From: Bedellia somnulentella
Taxonomy: Eukaryota > Arthropoda > Insecta > Lepidoptera > Bedelliidae
Length of the DNA: 64,000 nucleotides
NCBI GenBank assembly: GCA_963576735.1
Contig: OY755175.1
Location: 10,556,401 to 10,620,400 of the forward strand
Direction of reading: 5' to 3'
In this document: piece after piece, positions 1 to 11,220 of the stretch
Layout: each line of letters begins with the position of its first letter
How positions within the stretch are numbered: the stretch's first letter is position 1
The notes under the pieces: model-generated
What the model was told of the DNA's origin: nothing
Database searches by the model: none
Seen by the model: only the letters and a program-made list of their open reading frames with translations
Program-made: the position numbers and the translations under genes

Positions 1-1920
1 ACGGTAAAGTAATCCACCAACTTCGGCTTTCATCTGGTTTCGAATGAGGCTAGTTCAGTTCAAGCCGGCAAACTTTGAGCCATTATAGTTTCGACCATAA
101 CATTATGCACCGTTGAATGAAAAGCACGGTCATTGTCCTCATTTGTGTGGGCGGTTGGTAAAACCTGAACTTCAGGTCGTGAATACGGCTGAATACCGTG
201 TTTCGGTGGCCACTGACTTTCTCGCAGCGCATAATCACAGAAATGCATTGTGAGACTAGCCACAATACGTTCACCAGTTTACCATCGCCATGTAGGAGAA
301 CGTATTCAATCGAAAAATCTAGAAACAAGTGCTTTAAGTGCCCAAGTTTCGAGACGATGAAAAGTCTTTTATTTTCAATTTACCTTTAAAACTGTACCTC
401 ATATTAAATCAACTGTTATAGGGTTTTTTCTAATAAACGAAAATAAAAGTACCTTTATTAAGTTAAAACCTTAGTAACTAAGGCTTTTATGCAGGTTTTG
501 CTACTAGGCAGCTAATTGAATAAGCTATTGATTTGATTACTTTAGAAAATTCTAGATTTGACGAAAAGTATTTTTTGTTATTCTGAAACAGTTGGAGATT
601 TTCTTAGTTGATATCAATTGTGTTTGATATATTGGTTTTGTGTCGAAAAGACCTAAGTGTACCTCTAAAATGTCGAAAGAAAACGTGTGTTGTTCATTTA
701 AACATATCAACAATACTAAATTGATGAACATTTGCATACTTTAATAGATTATTTGTCGACTTATAAGTAGTTCTCACACAAGACGATTAAACATGCCTAA
801 AGCATAAACCTCGTTAAATACATCGAGTTTCACGTATAATAAATGTTCATTACACCTGTCTCTGATAGCAGTACTTTTGATACAAGCTCAATGCATTTTG
901 TACCAAATTGGCCACAGAATTACCATCTGAAGCATAAATCACAAGCTGTGTCTGTCCTGACACCAAATTACATCCGAAAAACTCGCAAGGTAATACCTAT
1001 AAGGCAACACATGATATACAGCGGAAAAACTGGATGAAAAATGTATCAGAATGATGCAGGAACTCTTTTATTGCCGCTTTCCTGGTTTTATGGGATGACG
1101 ACTTTATACGCTCTGACTTTTATAACTGTAAACATCTAATGAAACTGAGCTGAATTATTTTATATGAATACATCATAAACCGGGACTGGATTTATCACGC
1201 CATCGTTTTATCTTTTTTGATTTCGGGGTTGCCTTTCTCATATTTCACAAAATAAACTACGAAATTAATCAAGTATTTGTGAAGTGTTATCTTTTCTTGT
1301 ACCATGCCAGCCTGCTCCTTTGTACTATTCCCTTTTTGAAAAGTTTTGTTTAATATCACGCTACACTCGAATATTTCGTGAATAAATCTACAATCATTGT
1401 TATGTTATTGGCATCATTTTATGTTTACCTGTTTAATTCCAATAACATGGGTGTATTGGTCTTTTGTGTAAGTAATATAACAAAAAACTGATCAAATTTT
1501 TCTAGCCTTAAGGAAAATTAATTACCACCATACTATATTATTATCAACCTACGTGATTCTAAAATGTTTGAACACGAGAATTTTTCCATTTTAGTTACAA
1601 GCGTTTTTTAGATGCTTGCAGGTAATTTTCCTCTCTGTCAAAGTCCAAATTTAATGAGATTATAAGTGATACATTTTCAAGCTTTGAAATATTGATTAGG
1701 AAACCTGAAACTAAGTGCCGATTAATTACTTGTCAAACGTTCTTTTGATCAAATTTCAAAGAATTTCAGTCAATGATGGTACTAGGAAAAATCGGGAACA
1801 CCTCATCTGCAGTGATAAATAATTTCATGTCGATATCGAAGTTGCCCTCTTTGACGTAACTTTTTTCGCTGAGCTTAATATAAATATTATTATATTAATT
1901 ATTATTATTATATTAACTTT
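1..1920. other. AT-rich non-coding stretch, no gene seen
   Basis: No recognisable exon, RNA gene or complete repeat. The short ORFs here have no family signature and look like chance. The stretch ends in AT/ATT-rich low-complexity DNA at about 1877-1920, just before a family T repeat fragment. Confidence 0.5.
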
Positions 1921-1964
1921 ATTTATTAGTAATAATCCCCACATGAGGTTTTCATGAACAAAAA
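1921..1964 (+). repeat. Family T repeat, 3'-tail fragment
   Basis: This 44-bp segment is nearly identical to the tails of the two tRNA-like repeats at 13.4-13.9 kb. It runs from ATTTATTAGTAATAATCCCC through CATGAGGTTTTCATG to GAACAAAAA. The tRNA-like head is missing, as expected for a 5'-truncated retrocopy. Three copies in one window show a dispersed family rather than a local duplication. Confidence 0.75.
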
Positions 1965-2024
1965 GATTTAAATTATTCGTAATATACTTGGCTTTTGCAG
2001 TTTTTTCTTACAAATCATCATTTT

Positions 2025-2160
2025 ATCATCCTATAGTCAGACCATTGCTGGACAAAGGCCTCTGTCAAAAAATTCTACAACGACTAGTTCTGTGCTTTCT
2101 TTGCCCATCGGCTTCGCGTTACTTTCACCAAGTCGATGTTCCACCTTGTGAGATAACAAA
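2025..2160. repeat. Possible LINE-derived fragment
   Basis: The segment carries CATTGCTGGACAAAGGCCTC, a string I recall from lepidopteran LINE 3' regions. That recollection is the only support, and no coding frame remains. It directly precedes a family A copy. Confidence 0.3.
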
Positions 2161-2280
2161 TCAAAGAGGATCTTATTTCTATTCTATAAATATCTCGTTT
2201 ACAGTCACCCACAACAGCTTACAGCGTTCTTTTGTATCTTTTATATACTAATTAAATTTTATACATAATTTAAGTATTTT

Positions 2281-2455
2281 TACATACATACATATACTCA
2301 CGGCTATATTTCCCTAGAAGGGGTAACCAGAGCTAAAGAATTATAAATTCCTCAGCCACTTTTGGAAGTTGAGTGGGGAAAAGATGGTAAAAATAATAAA
2401 GATTTTTGGTGATGGGTCTCCAACCGCATCGCCCAAAAATCCAATAAAAAGTATT
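2281..2455 (-). repeat. Family A LINE/SINE-like 3' end, copy 1
   Basis: As read on the plus strand the copy starts with CATA repeats, then ACTCACGGCTATA, TCCCTAGAAGGGG, AACCAGAGCT and GGGTCTCCAACCGCATCGCCC. Copies in the other orientation end in (TATG)n, so this one is an insertion on the minus strand. It is truncated at its 5' end. Confidence 0.75.
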
Positions 2456-5400
2456 TTTAAGTCAAACTTATAATAGTAAAGTCTGTTTGATAAAATTAAA
2501 GCATTTCTCTCTCTATCTTTTTTTGAGTACCTAAATATTCAGCTTAGCTACGTCCCTACTAAGTCAACTTGGCAATATTTGTATGTCGATATCAAAGGAA
2601 GCTGCTCGAGTGTTTCACTCCAGAAATGGATGTCAGTTATATTGGTAGGTTTTATTGGATCGAACTGCTTTGTGGCATAAACCACAAACCACGGAACAAT
2701 ATGTCGGCGGACATAACGCCCAAACCATTGTCCTATTCGGCCCCGGTAGTTTCGGAGCCTGCTATAACTGCACTGACTCTTCTCCTATTATCTAACGAGA
2801 ATGTCGTAAAATCCTCCACTATACAACTAGACAATGCCGAATACTCGGCCATCTTATTCTTGTTTGAAACTTTATTGAAGATTGGTATACACATCTATCG
2901 TATGCTAACATGTTTAGCTATTCCCATTATTTGACGGATCAAAATATTGGCTTTGGTTTAAATCAAATATTGCTTGGAAAACTGTGCTCCACTTTGTTAC
3001 AGCTTTTATTGAGTTTATTTTTTGAGACTCAAAGTTAATAGTTTTAAGTGTATGTTGAATATTTGAAAAGTTATAAAACACTATTTGATATAAATAAATT
3101 TAGTCGTCTTAGGTTAAACTAGTAAGCCACTCGTATTTTATTGAGAAAAACTTTTAAGGAAATAATGAATACGTAACTAGCGAGAAAACACATAAAAATA
3201 AAGTGCTCGAGTATTGGTAAAGTTTGGCTATTGGACATTTCAATTGAATCTTGTATTTTCTGATGACATATGGGTAATACGTTATGTTTTAATTTCAAAC
3301 CAAGTCTGAGAATATTGTAGAGCAATTTCAGGAAAGCAAGATGGAAGCAAAACAGCTGTGTTGTTTTTGTTAATTACATGCGGCTATGCTGTTCAAGCAT
3401 AATGTTTTAATGAACAGTTTCGTAGGCTCTGAAAATATAATTTATATATTATTTGCCATGTGACTACTTCTAATTACACATTACCAAATTGTAAAAGCTG
3501 CATAAACAGAGCCATTAATAGGCTCTCAATTCGTAAATCAAGAAATTGTTTTTTTTTTATTAATATTATAAACTTATGTGGCTATCTATATTACGTATCA
3601 TTTTTGATTGCCGATTGTGTCGCAAATTCTAAGATTCTCATTTCTCACTGTCAATTGTCACAAATTTGTGTACGGTTAGACAGATTTGACAACATAATAT
3701 TATGCCTTGCGACCAACTTGCCACTCAATTGACAGAAGCTAAGTTCTGTGATACGGGGATGGTAGATAGTTTTTATTATCTCATCTCCTTTAAAAAAAAA
3801 AAGTGGTAAAACTAAAACAAAAAAATATATTATATTATCTGATAGTTGCAATTCATAGAATACAGGTCATTTTATATAACCATCTACGTCACTGTTACTT
3901 TATTTGTTTCGCAGCCCGATGTCTCATTTGAATTATAATTGCAATTCTCATTTTATTATGTCTGTGCTAAGAGGATTCTTTTGATTTACGTTTATTTATT
4001 TCAAAATATGAGCGTAATATACATGCTGATTTTTTAAGCGAGAACGGTGTGTGACATTTAATATCCGAGTGTTTCAACTCGCAGTCTCTTATTCATTCTG
4101 CCACATATTAAATTATCGTTTCACGTTTTATTCCAAATTCGTATTGTTTTAATAGGCGCTTTACATTTGGTGCTGACATGTATTAGGAGCATTTAGGTAT
4201 CATGGTATATATTTTGCTAACTTGGATGCAAAAAATGTAGTCTACGTGAACATAGTTGCAGGCAGAGAGCTTGTGTAGAAAATATAAATAAACATTATAC
4301 TGAAAATAGTATTCAAAGTCATTTTCAACTCAACGGTTTCACAAAATGAGCAAAATATTCTGAATTTTATTACTCCTTGTTAATTCAGTTAAAATTAAGT
4401 ATTCCAAAAGCTCGCGTATCTTGTTCTCAGTGATTAGCTCTTAGTTGTTCGTTAATAACACCCGATGAGCAAGATTTAATTATGAACTATTACATCCATT
4501 TTACTCAACACAATTGTTAGTTATGAGTTAATTTCTTGTTTATTTGTAATATTAGAAAGGTTAAAACAGAATTATTTGTAAAATAATCTTCATCGGGGAA
4601 CAGCTAGTTGTATAAACGCATAATGAGATCGCTTAAATTTTATAATGAATTTATGCTTTTAAAACATTCATGCATGTTTGGTTTGTTACAATACAAAGTA
4701 AGTAATCATTGTGTTAATAACCACAACTCAATCTTTTGAAATCATTACTCACAACTGAATCATATGATGGAGGTATAAAATGAAAGAATCAAATTAGAAT
4801 CACCGCGAATGATGCAGAGTTCGATTCACATTCACATTATCGAAACTATTCTGCAATGCCCGCGAGGAAGAATGTCGGCGAACACATAAAATGATCCTAA
4901 CTAGCCTGACACAGTTAATTAGCTCGGCGATAGTAGTTTCACTGGGGCCAATATTCTACCATCGACATCGCACAGACGAAACAACGGCAAAGCAAACCGC
5001 ACGCATCGTACCTCCCATTAAACGTGGAATGAGTTTTCAACACAGTTTCGCACGTCCAATAAACGGGAATCCAATTTCATGTTCTGCCGAAAACCTTGGC
5101 TGCGTGCATTTTCTCAGTAGAGCAATACTTCAGAGAACAGATATCACACACAATGCATGCTGACTGACATACGTTGGCGGGCTGTACTCTGCTTTATAAA
5201 CTTGTTGCGCGGTTTGTGAGCAGCCCCTGTTCGTGCAGGATGCGCGGATCCGCAATGTTGAATCTTGCAGTATTCCTCCCACGCCCCCATTATGAAACTT
5301 TAAATATAAACATTATGAAACTCTACACAGCAATATCTAAATGTGGTAGTGGATATCTTAGACGGTAGTTTTGGTCCGTTTGAATTCTACCAAAAGATGA

Positions 5401-5511
5401 TATCAGTGTCATTGTAGGAGAGGAACTAATCGAATATCCAATTTTATGTCGTTAATTTTTTACCAAAATCAGTGTACTTATTTTTTTTTTGAACTGATAA
5501 GTTATTTCTGA
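2456..5511. other. Non-coding stretch with a GC-elevated patch
   Basis: No gene recognised. Around 4860-5300 the base composition is clearly less AT-rich than its surroundings, with many CG dinucleotides, but no frame has a recognisable domain. It could be a conserved regulatory block or old transposon DNA. Confidence 0.4.
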
Positions 5512-5697
5512 CCCTGTGGCCTGGGCGGGTTCATCTGGACGTTTTGTGAGTCAGGCGGCCTTGAGATGTCTGACGAGGCCAAGGAGTGTCGAGAGCTTTA
5601 TGCTATGCAGCGCCACATGCTACGCTTTGGCCAGCAAAGCCAGTATCTGGAGTGGTATGTTCTTTGTCTGCAAGCAACCTCTGAGGCTTACGTGTGA
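5512..5697 (+). pseudogene. Unidentified coding-like fragment (3' end of a gene or retrocopy)
   Basis: Sixty-one open codons follow a TGA at 5509-5511 and end at TGA 5695-5697. There is no start at the upstream edge; the first ATG is internal, at 5566. The translation is strongly protein-like: FIWTFCESGGLEMSDEAKEC, then a stretch with LRFGQQSQYLEWYVLCLQ, ending SEAYV. Codon GC is far above the flanking DNA. An AATAAA signal lies 9 bases after the stop, which fits the 3' end of an mRNA-derived retrocopy or a terminal exon. No convincing splice acceptor lies at its start, so a 5'-truncated retrocopy is the simpler reading. I do not recognise the family. Confidence 0.45.
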
Positions 5698-5705
5698 TTG
5701 GGTCG

Positions 5706-5711
5706 AATAAA
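5706..5711 (+). promoter_or_regulatory. AATAAA polyadenylation signal
   Basis: A canonical AATAAA follows the stop codon of the coding-like fragment by 9 bases. It may be a genuine signal carried with that fragment, although AATAAA also occurs by chance in AT-rich DNA. Confidence 0.35.
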
Positions 5712-7386
5712 GAGCCCTAATGTAAATATGGAAATATACCTGACAAATCCTCAAATATGAGAGTGCAATTTAAGTTCTTATTTCTTTATTCCTGTGACAT
5801 AATTACCTAAGTTTATGAAACTACTTTGAGAAAAAAAAATATGCAGAAATTTTCATATTTGGTAAAAAAACTGCGATGGAGCAAATGAAATCAAATCTAT
5901 AAATGATAAAACAATCAAATAAATAAGCGCATTTATATTCGCTGTAGATGTCGATAGTTCGGTCTGAAACGAGTGACAGAGATCAAATCAATCGTAAAGG
6001 GACAAGGGTTGCACCGTTGATATCTCCATATATCACGTTTATTTGTGACAAATAGACTCGACTTTGGCAGAATTGCTTTCCGATCCACTCTGACAAATAA
6101 TGTAAAGTCACTGAGGCGCGACCTTACTCGTTTTCGAGACGATCAACCTCCTTAAACTTTGGATTTGGGATATTCCCTATTTGGAATGATCTTTCTCCTT
6201 CCTGTTAGTAGTTTTCCGAATAGTGTTTCAGACTTCGCCTTTATTCGAAGCCGAATACATATTGGTAGAGTTATTTGGAGCGCGCCGAACTGTAACTGCT
6301 ATATATTGAACTAGTTTACCTATAGAAGCAATAACGTTATGGCTTTGTATTTACATAAACCGAAGTAAATAGAAGTATCTAGACCTAGTCACTATTAGCG
6401 AGCTGTTTGAAAATGCATAGGAAATAACAACGCGCCCACAAAATGTGTGAAAACCTTTTAACTGATGACAGCACATGCCTAAAGTTACAAAAGGATCGCC
6501 GACTGAACACCTCTCTGAAAAACATTGCTTTTTGGCACATTTCGTTGGCTTAATGGTATGCCGTGTTTTATAGTACTCCGCGTGCATTTACCACTTATAA
6601 GTGGACAGTATTTGATACAACTCGTTGTTTTGTCTGTTTCATAATAAAATCGTATTGTGCGACTCTTGGCTTATTTGAGCCATTCGCGAAGAACTTTTGT
6701 GCTCATTGTATTCGTAGGCTAGGAGAATAATGTAAGGTTTCCTTTATTCAAGTGCCTCGGACCCCAGACTCGAAAGGAAATAATAATACAACGATGCAGT
6801 AAACATTTCATTGTGTCATTGTCGATAGGATTTCGCAGAATCCCCCGGACATTTACTTCGAGATATTTAATGAAAACTTCAGGAATCTGTAATAAAACTT
6901 CAAAATTCAACATAAAGTTATTTATGCAAATTTCCTCTTGAGTTATAACAACATTCTTACTTATTTCTAAACTCATTCTTAGAGCATTTCTGTTTAGAAG
7001 AATATTGAATTTGTAGTTTACTAGATAAGTGTACCATTTAGTGACACATAATCCCAAATATGTAAGCGCTTGGCCTAAACCAACAATGATAACGTTTCCA
7101 GACAATTGTTTTCGCAGTCCTTATAAACATTTATTCCCTTATTTGTATGCGGAAACAACCTCCAAAAGGTTCAGACTCATTCAATAAAATTTTATTTCCT
7201 TAAAGATGTATTGTCTCTGTTCACTTGGAAATTGCTAAACTCATTGCTTCACCAATTGTAGCGATTTGTGATTTCTGTAATTGCAAACGTGTTTAAAATC
7301 ATTTAGATCTAATTTGATTAAAAATAGAGATTCAGAATGGCTAAATAACGTTATTTAAAACAAAATCATAAACAACTTAATATATA
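5712..7386. other. Non-coding stretch, no gene seen
   Basis: AT-rich. The longest ORF, 128 codons on the minus strand at 6719-7105, shows no family motif and is judged to be chance. No repeat family seen elsewhere in the window was recognised here. Confidence 0.45.
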
Positions 7387-7700
7387 TGCATACATACATA
7401 TACTCACGGCTATAAATCCCTAAAAGGGATAGCCAGAGCTTCAGAATAAGAAATTCTTCAGCCAGTTTTGGAAGTTAAGTGGGGAAAAGATTGAAAAATA
7501 AAGGTTCATGGTGAGTCTCCAACCGTATCGCTCAAATATCACCTAAAAAGCCCCGTTACCGATAATCGCCTCTTACTTTAAAGTGAAGTATAGCCGAATT
7601 GGGTTCAAATCTGTAATGATTATGTTTATAAATAAATAAATACAAACACCCACGGGCAGAAATGGGCTAGCGCTATTCTACGCCGACACAACTCAGCTAT
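7387..7700 (-). repeat. Family A repeat, copy 2 (long)
   Basis: The copy contains CATACATATACTCACGGCTA, then CCCTAAAAGGGATAGCCAGA, TTAAGTGGGGAAAAGAT, GAGTCTCCAACCGTATCGC, AGCCCCGTTACCGATAATCG, CCTCTTAC and finally the CGGGCAGAAATGGGCTAG...CGCCGACAC block. An insertion of about 50 bp separates the last block. It is one of the longest copies in the window. Confidence 0.8.
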
Positions 7701-8216
7701 TACTATAGATATTATAATTATACTAATTATACTAATTTACTATTATTACTATAGAAAACTTGATACGTGGCGCGGTACACAAACCGGTCTGCAAATTTAA
7801 ATTTAAAAATACTTATACCTATTGGAATGAAATAAATTGGGCACATAAAGTTGCAAAATTGTGTGAAGCAACGAATTTCCTATAAATTGGTTTTCAGAGT
7901 GGTTGAATTGTGTTGATATTTGATTTTGATCAAATTGATTTGTTAGTAAACATCGAAGCTACCAACAGAACCAGAGCGTCGCCCAGCAACCAATAATAAC
8001 AGTGACAGTAACATAGCAACAGTGCAAGTAACCATAGTTACCAGCGAGACATACTTGAAAAACCTTCTCTCATTGGTAGTTGGATGACAGCCCGTCACGT
8101 GATGTAAATCAATGAAAAATGAAATGACATTTTTATTATGTTTAATTTTAAGTTTTTGTGAATGCTGTGCTTACTTTTATTTTATTATGATTTTAATGAA
8201 GGTTTAAAAATGTAGT
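7701..8216 (+). other. Leader region before the retrotransposon ORF
   Basis: This interval lies between a family A copy and the 955-codon ORF, and part of it is probably the element's 5' UTR. Bases 7960-8110 are richer in GC and CA than the flanks, with CAACAG-like repeats and GTCACGTGAT. An in-frame TAA at 8205-8207 closes the reading frame above the ATG. The true 5' end of the element cannot be placed from one copy. Confidence 0.4.
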
Positions 8217-11084
8217 ATGTCACAGAATTCGGGATTACAACTTCCAGTTCCTTTTCAGGACAATTTAGTTCAGTGCCCCACTTGCATACAACCACGATTT
8301 TTCAGGGGACAACGAGGGCTTAAGATACATTGTAGCCGGCAGCATCGGTCAGTGGTTGATTCATCTACAACTGTTAATTCTGTGTCTATTCGAACTGCCG
8401 TGCCAGAACCAGATATTCCTCTTGAAGTCTTACTCGGTTCATTTAAAAATAATAAACCAGTGGTTAAGCGCGTACCGAGAGGGGCTAGAATTACTGTGGC
8501 CACTGCTTTATCTTCCTGTATCCGCAGTATTATTGATAGGAACGATGTTCAAAGTTGGACTGATTTTTTTACGTTTTCTTACCGGATTTTACATGTAAAT
8601 AGATCCCAAAAATTATCTTTGACACAAAAAATTAAAAACAACTGCAATGAACATCGTATATTACAGCCAGATACAAAAAATAACTTTAATTTTGATTTGA
8701 ATAAAAAGATTGCTTCTAAAGTTGAAGATGGTGATATCAGGGGTGCGGCTCAGCTCCTTTTTTCTGATGATACGATAGCCACCCATGATGCCAATACATT
8801 TTCACTTTTACAGCAAAAACACCCACCTAGATTGCCCACTTGTCAACTTCCTTCACCACCAGTTGCTTCTGATCCCTCTCCGCCAGAAGTACAAATGGAT
8901 GATGTTTTAGCAGCCATTATGTCTTTTAAAGGTGGTTCAGCAGCTGGTCTTGATGGCATGGCTCCGCAGCATTTAAAAGATTTAGTTTCTAACATTACTG
9001 GTGACATTGGCCGTACGTTGTTAACAAACATTGCAGAATTGGCAAATTTAATGTTAAGAGGGAGTGTTTGTAACGAGGCAGTTACTATTCTGTATGGGGC
9101 AAATTTAATTGCACTTAATAAAAAAGATGGTGGCATTCGACCCATAGCTGTAGGTAATACTATTCGCCGCCTTGTATCAAAGATATGCTGCAAAAGAATA
9201 TTACCAGAACTAACCACTCTTTTTCAGCCAACACAGTTAGGTTTTGGGAGTCGCGGAGGATGTGAGGCTGCGGTTCATGCAGCCAGAACCTTTTTGAGAT
9301 TAGGGAAACCACAAGTTTTTATGAAGGTTGACGTAAAAAATGCATTTAATTCTATATGCAGAGGTGCCATGCTGTCACAAGCTAAAGAACATATACCTTT
9401 ATACTATAAATATCTATGGCAATGTTATAGCGAAGCAGCTTCCTTAGTTTTCAAAGATTCGGTTATTCCCTCGGCTGCAGGCTGTCAACAAGGTGACCCA
9501 CTTGGACCAGCCATTTTTAGCTTGGCCATTAACCCTACAATCAAAACTCTACGATCAAAATTCAATATATGGTATTTAGACGATGGAACTATTGCGGGGG
9601 ATGCATCCGTAGTATTAAGGGATTTACAAACTATTATGGATTCTTTTAGTATGATAGGCCTTGAATTAAATTTCTCTAAATGTGAATTATACATTAACTC
9701 TTCCGTTGACACCATAACTCGAGACCAAATAGTAAACAATTTTGAGTACTTAAGTCCCAACATAAAAATTTTAGACGAATCTTCTCTTTGTCTTCTGGGA
9801 GCTCCGATTCATGATGCATCAACACCCTCCTTTATTCAAGAACAGATAGGCAAATTTAAGTCCGGAACAGAGCGTCTGAAGTTAATACACCCACATGTTG
9901 CTTTTACTATAATGCGGTACTGCCTTTTTGTCCCTAAATTTATTTATATTTTACGGTGCAGTAATATTTGGCAGTTTCCTGAGTTGCTGGATAAATTAGA
10001 CTCTATTATTTTACGTACATTAACAGAGGTTTTAAATGTTTCTTTTTCGGAAGATGCTTGGATACAGGCTACTCTTCCTGTACGTTTCGGTGGATTGGGG
10101 ATCCGTAACGTCCGTAATGTGGCTCTGCCGGCATTTCTCTCTTCAGCACATAGCACACGTGATCTTTTTGGTACTATTCTATGCCCATCCCTTGGGGATG
10201 TTGAGATCGTGGGCTTGACTGAAGGGGTGTTGGCTTGGCAAACATTAGTGGGCGGGCAGGATTTACCCGAAAATAAATGTGTGCAAAAGCAGTGGGATGA
10301 GCCAATATGCAAGCTAACTACCGAAAGCCTCATGCGCAATGCTGTTGACATTGCGGAAAAGGCACGATTGTTAGCCTCGACACAACCAGAAGCTGGTTTC
10401 TGGTTGAATGCGATTCCTTCCCATAACGTTGGGACATTGCTTGATCGAACCACTTTGACCTTCTCTATTTGTTTGAGATTAGGATTACGCACTAACGAAC
10501 CGCACAGATGTCGTTGTGGTGACTGGGTAGATGCATTGGGTCGACATGGACTTTCTTGTCAGCGAAGTGCCGGCCGTTTATCCAGACATGCAACGATCAA
10601 TAATATCTTAAGGCGTGCATTAGTAAGTGTAGGTGTTCCATCCGTTTTAGAGCCAAGTGGTTTGACACGCGATGATGGAAAGAGGCCGGACGGCATGTCA
10701 CTGATCCCCTGGGCTTACGGGCTTCCGTTAGTTTGGGATGCGACATGTGTCGATACTTTCGCCGGTTGCCACGTAGCTTCCGCTTCTCGCAGGGTTGGTT
10801 CAGCGGCTACTATTGCTGAGGCCAACAAAAAACTGAAATATTCCTCTCTACCCCAAGGATATTATTTTGTCCCCTTTGGGGTGGAGACTTTGGGGCCTTG
10901 GGGTCCGGAAGCACGTGGTTTATATAAAGAGTTAGCTTGCCGTCTTACTGAAACAACTGGGAACCCAAAGGCAGGCTCTTACCTTGGACAAAGACTAAGT
11001 ATTGCTATACAACGCGGCAATGCTTCCAGCGTCCTAGGTACCCTTCCCCGAGAAGAGGAGCTGGAAGATGTTTTTAGATTTTAA
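8217..11084 (+). CDS. Reverse transcriptase / restriction-like endonuclease polyprotein
   Basis: An intact 955-residue ORF with no frameshift or internal stop. The N-terminus has one C2H2-type finger (C20, C23, H38, H43), probably for DNA binding. The reverse transcriptase core includes KKDGGIRPIAVG (residues 302-313), the first catalytic Asp in MKVDVKNAF (D372), QQGDPLGP (from 424) and WYLDDG with catalytic D455/D456. The C-terminus has a CCHC-like cluster CRCG...HGLSC (765-781), RH (790-791), RPDG with D825, and VWDATCVD with D841, matching the R/H...PD...D pattern of restriction-like endonucleases. Such proteins nick target DNA and reverse transcribe their own RNA at the nick. YLDDG in place of the usual (F/Y)ADD is distinctive. 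The start is supported by an in-frame TAA 12 bases upstream. The intact frame suggests a young copy. Confidence 0.85.
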   Translation: MSQNSGLQLPVPFQDNLVQCPTCIQPRFFRGQRGLKIHCSRQHRSVVDSSTTVNSVSIRTAVPEPDIPLEVLLGSFKNNKPVVKRVPRGARITVATALSSCIRSIIDRNDVQSWTDFFTFSYRILHVNRSQKLSLTQKIKNNCNEHRILQPDTKNNFNFDLNKKIASKVEDGDIRGAAQLLFSDDTIATHDANTFSLLQQKHPPRLPTCQLPSPPVASDPSPPEVQMDDVLAAIMSFKGGSAAGLDGMAPQHLKDLVSNITGDIGRTLLTNIAELANLMLRGSVCNEAVTILYGANLIALNKKDGGIRPIAVGNTIRRLVSKICCKRILPELTTLFQPTQLGFGSRGGCEAAVHAARTFLRLGKPQVFMKVDVKNAFNSICRGAMLSQAKEHIPLYYKYLWQCYSEAASLVFKDSVIPSAAGCQQGDPLGPAIFSLAINPTIKTLRSKFNIWYLDDGTIAGDASVVLRDLQTIMDSFSMIGLELNFSKCELYINSSVDTITRDQIVNNFEYLSPNIKILDESSLCLLGAPIHDASTPSFIQEQIGKFKSGTERLKLIHPHVAFTIMRYCLFVPKFIYILRCSNIWQFPELLDKLDSIILRTLTEVLNVSFSEDAWIQATLPVRFGGLGIRNVRNVALPAFLSSAHSTRDLFGTILCPSLGDVEIVGLTEGVLAWQTLVGGQDLPENKCVQKQWDEPICKLTTESLMRNAVDIAEKARLLASTQPEAGFWLNAIPSHNVGTLLDRTTLTFSICLRLGLRTNEPHRCRCGDWVDALGRHGLSCQRSAGRLSRHATINNILRRALVSVGVPSVLEPSGLTRDDGKRPDGMSLIPWAYGLPLVWDATCVDTFAGCHVASASRRVGSAATIAEANKKLKYSSLPQGYYFVPFGVETLGPWGPEARGLYKELACRLTETTGNPKAGSYLGQRLSIAIQRGNASSVLGTLPREEELEDVFRF

Positions 11085-11214
11085 GTTTTTAGGTATCTTT
11101 TTTAATTATGTAAATAAGTGTTATACTTTTTTTTAAATTAATATATATTTCTTTTTGTAGCTGATGTATATAACTAAGTAGATTTTAATTTAATGCCTTT
11201 TGTCTTCTGTATAT

Positions 11215-11220
11215 AATAAA
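11215..11220 (+). promoter_or_regulatory. Possible polyadenylation signal of the retrotransposon
   Basis: AATAAA lies 131 bases after the stop of the 955-codon ORF, at the end of an AT-rich 3' untranslated region. RLE elements do not all use polyadenylation, so the role is uncertain. Confidence 0.35.

Larger units (their letters stand above)
8217..11220 (+). mobile_element. Single-ORF non-LTR retrotransposon, RLE type
   Basis: The element consists of one long ORF plus a short AT-rich 3' region with an AATAAA at 11215-11220. There are no LTRs, no second ORF and no obvious poly(A). A single ORF with an N-terminal zinc finger and a C-terminal endonuclease fits the RLE superclade (CRE, R2, R4/Dong, NeSL, Hero types). 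The given ends cover only the supported core, because neither the 5' end nor a target-site duplication could be defined. The clade is not resolved. Confidence 0.7.

Noticed and set aside
2569..2934. 121-codon plus-strand ORF
   Set aside because: No recognisable family. Composition changes along its length and nothing around it suggests a gene.
6719..7105. 128-codon minus-strand ORF
   Set aside because: AT-biased composition (Ile, Leu, Asn), no domain or motif, no splice or promoter context; best explained by chance.
9944..10492. 182-codon minus-strand ORF inside the retrotransposon
   Set aside because: Shadow of the real plus-strand reverse transcriptase frame.
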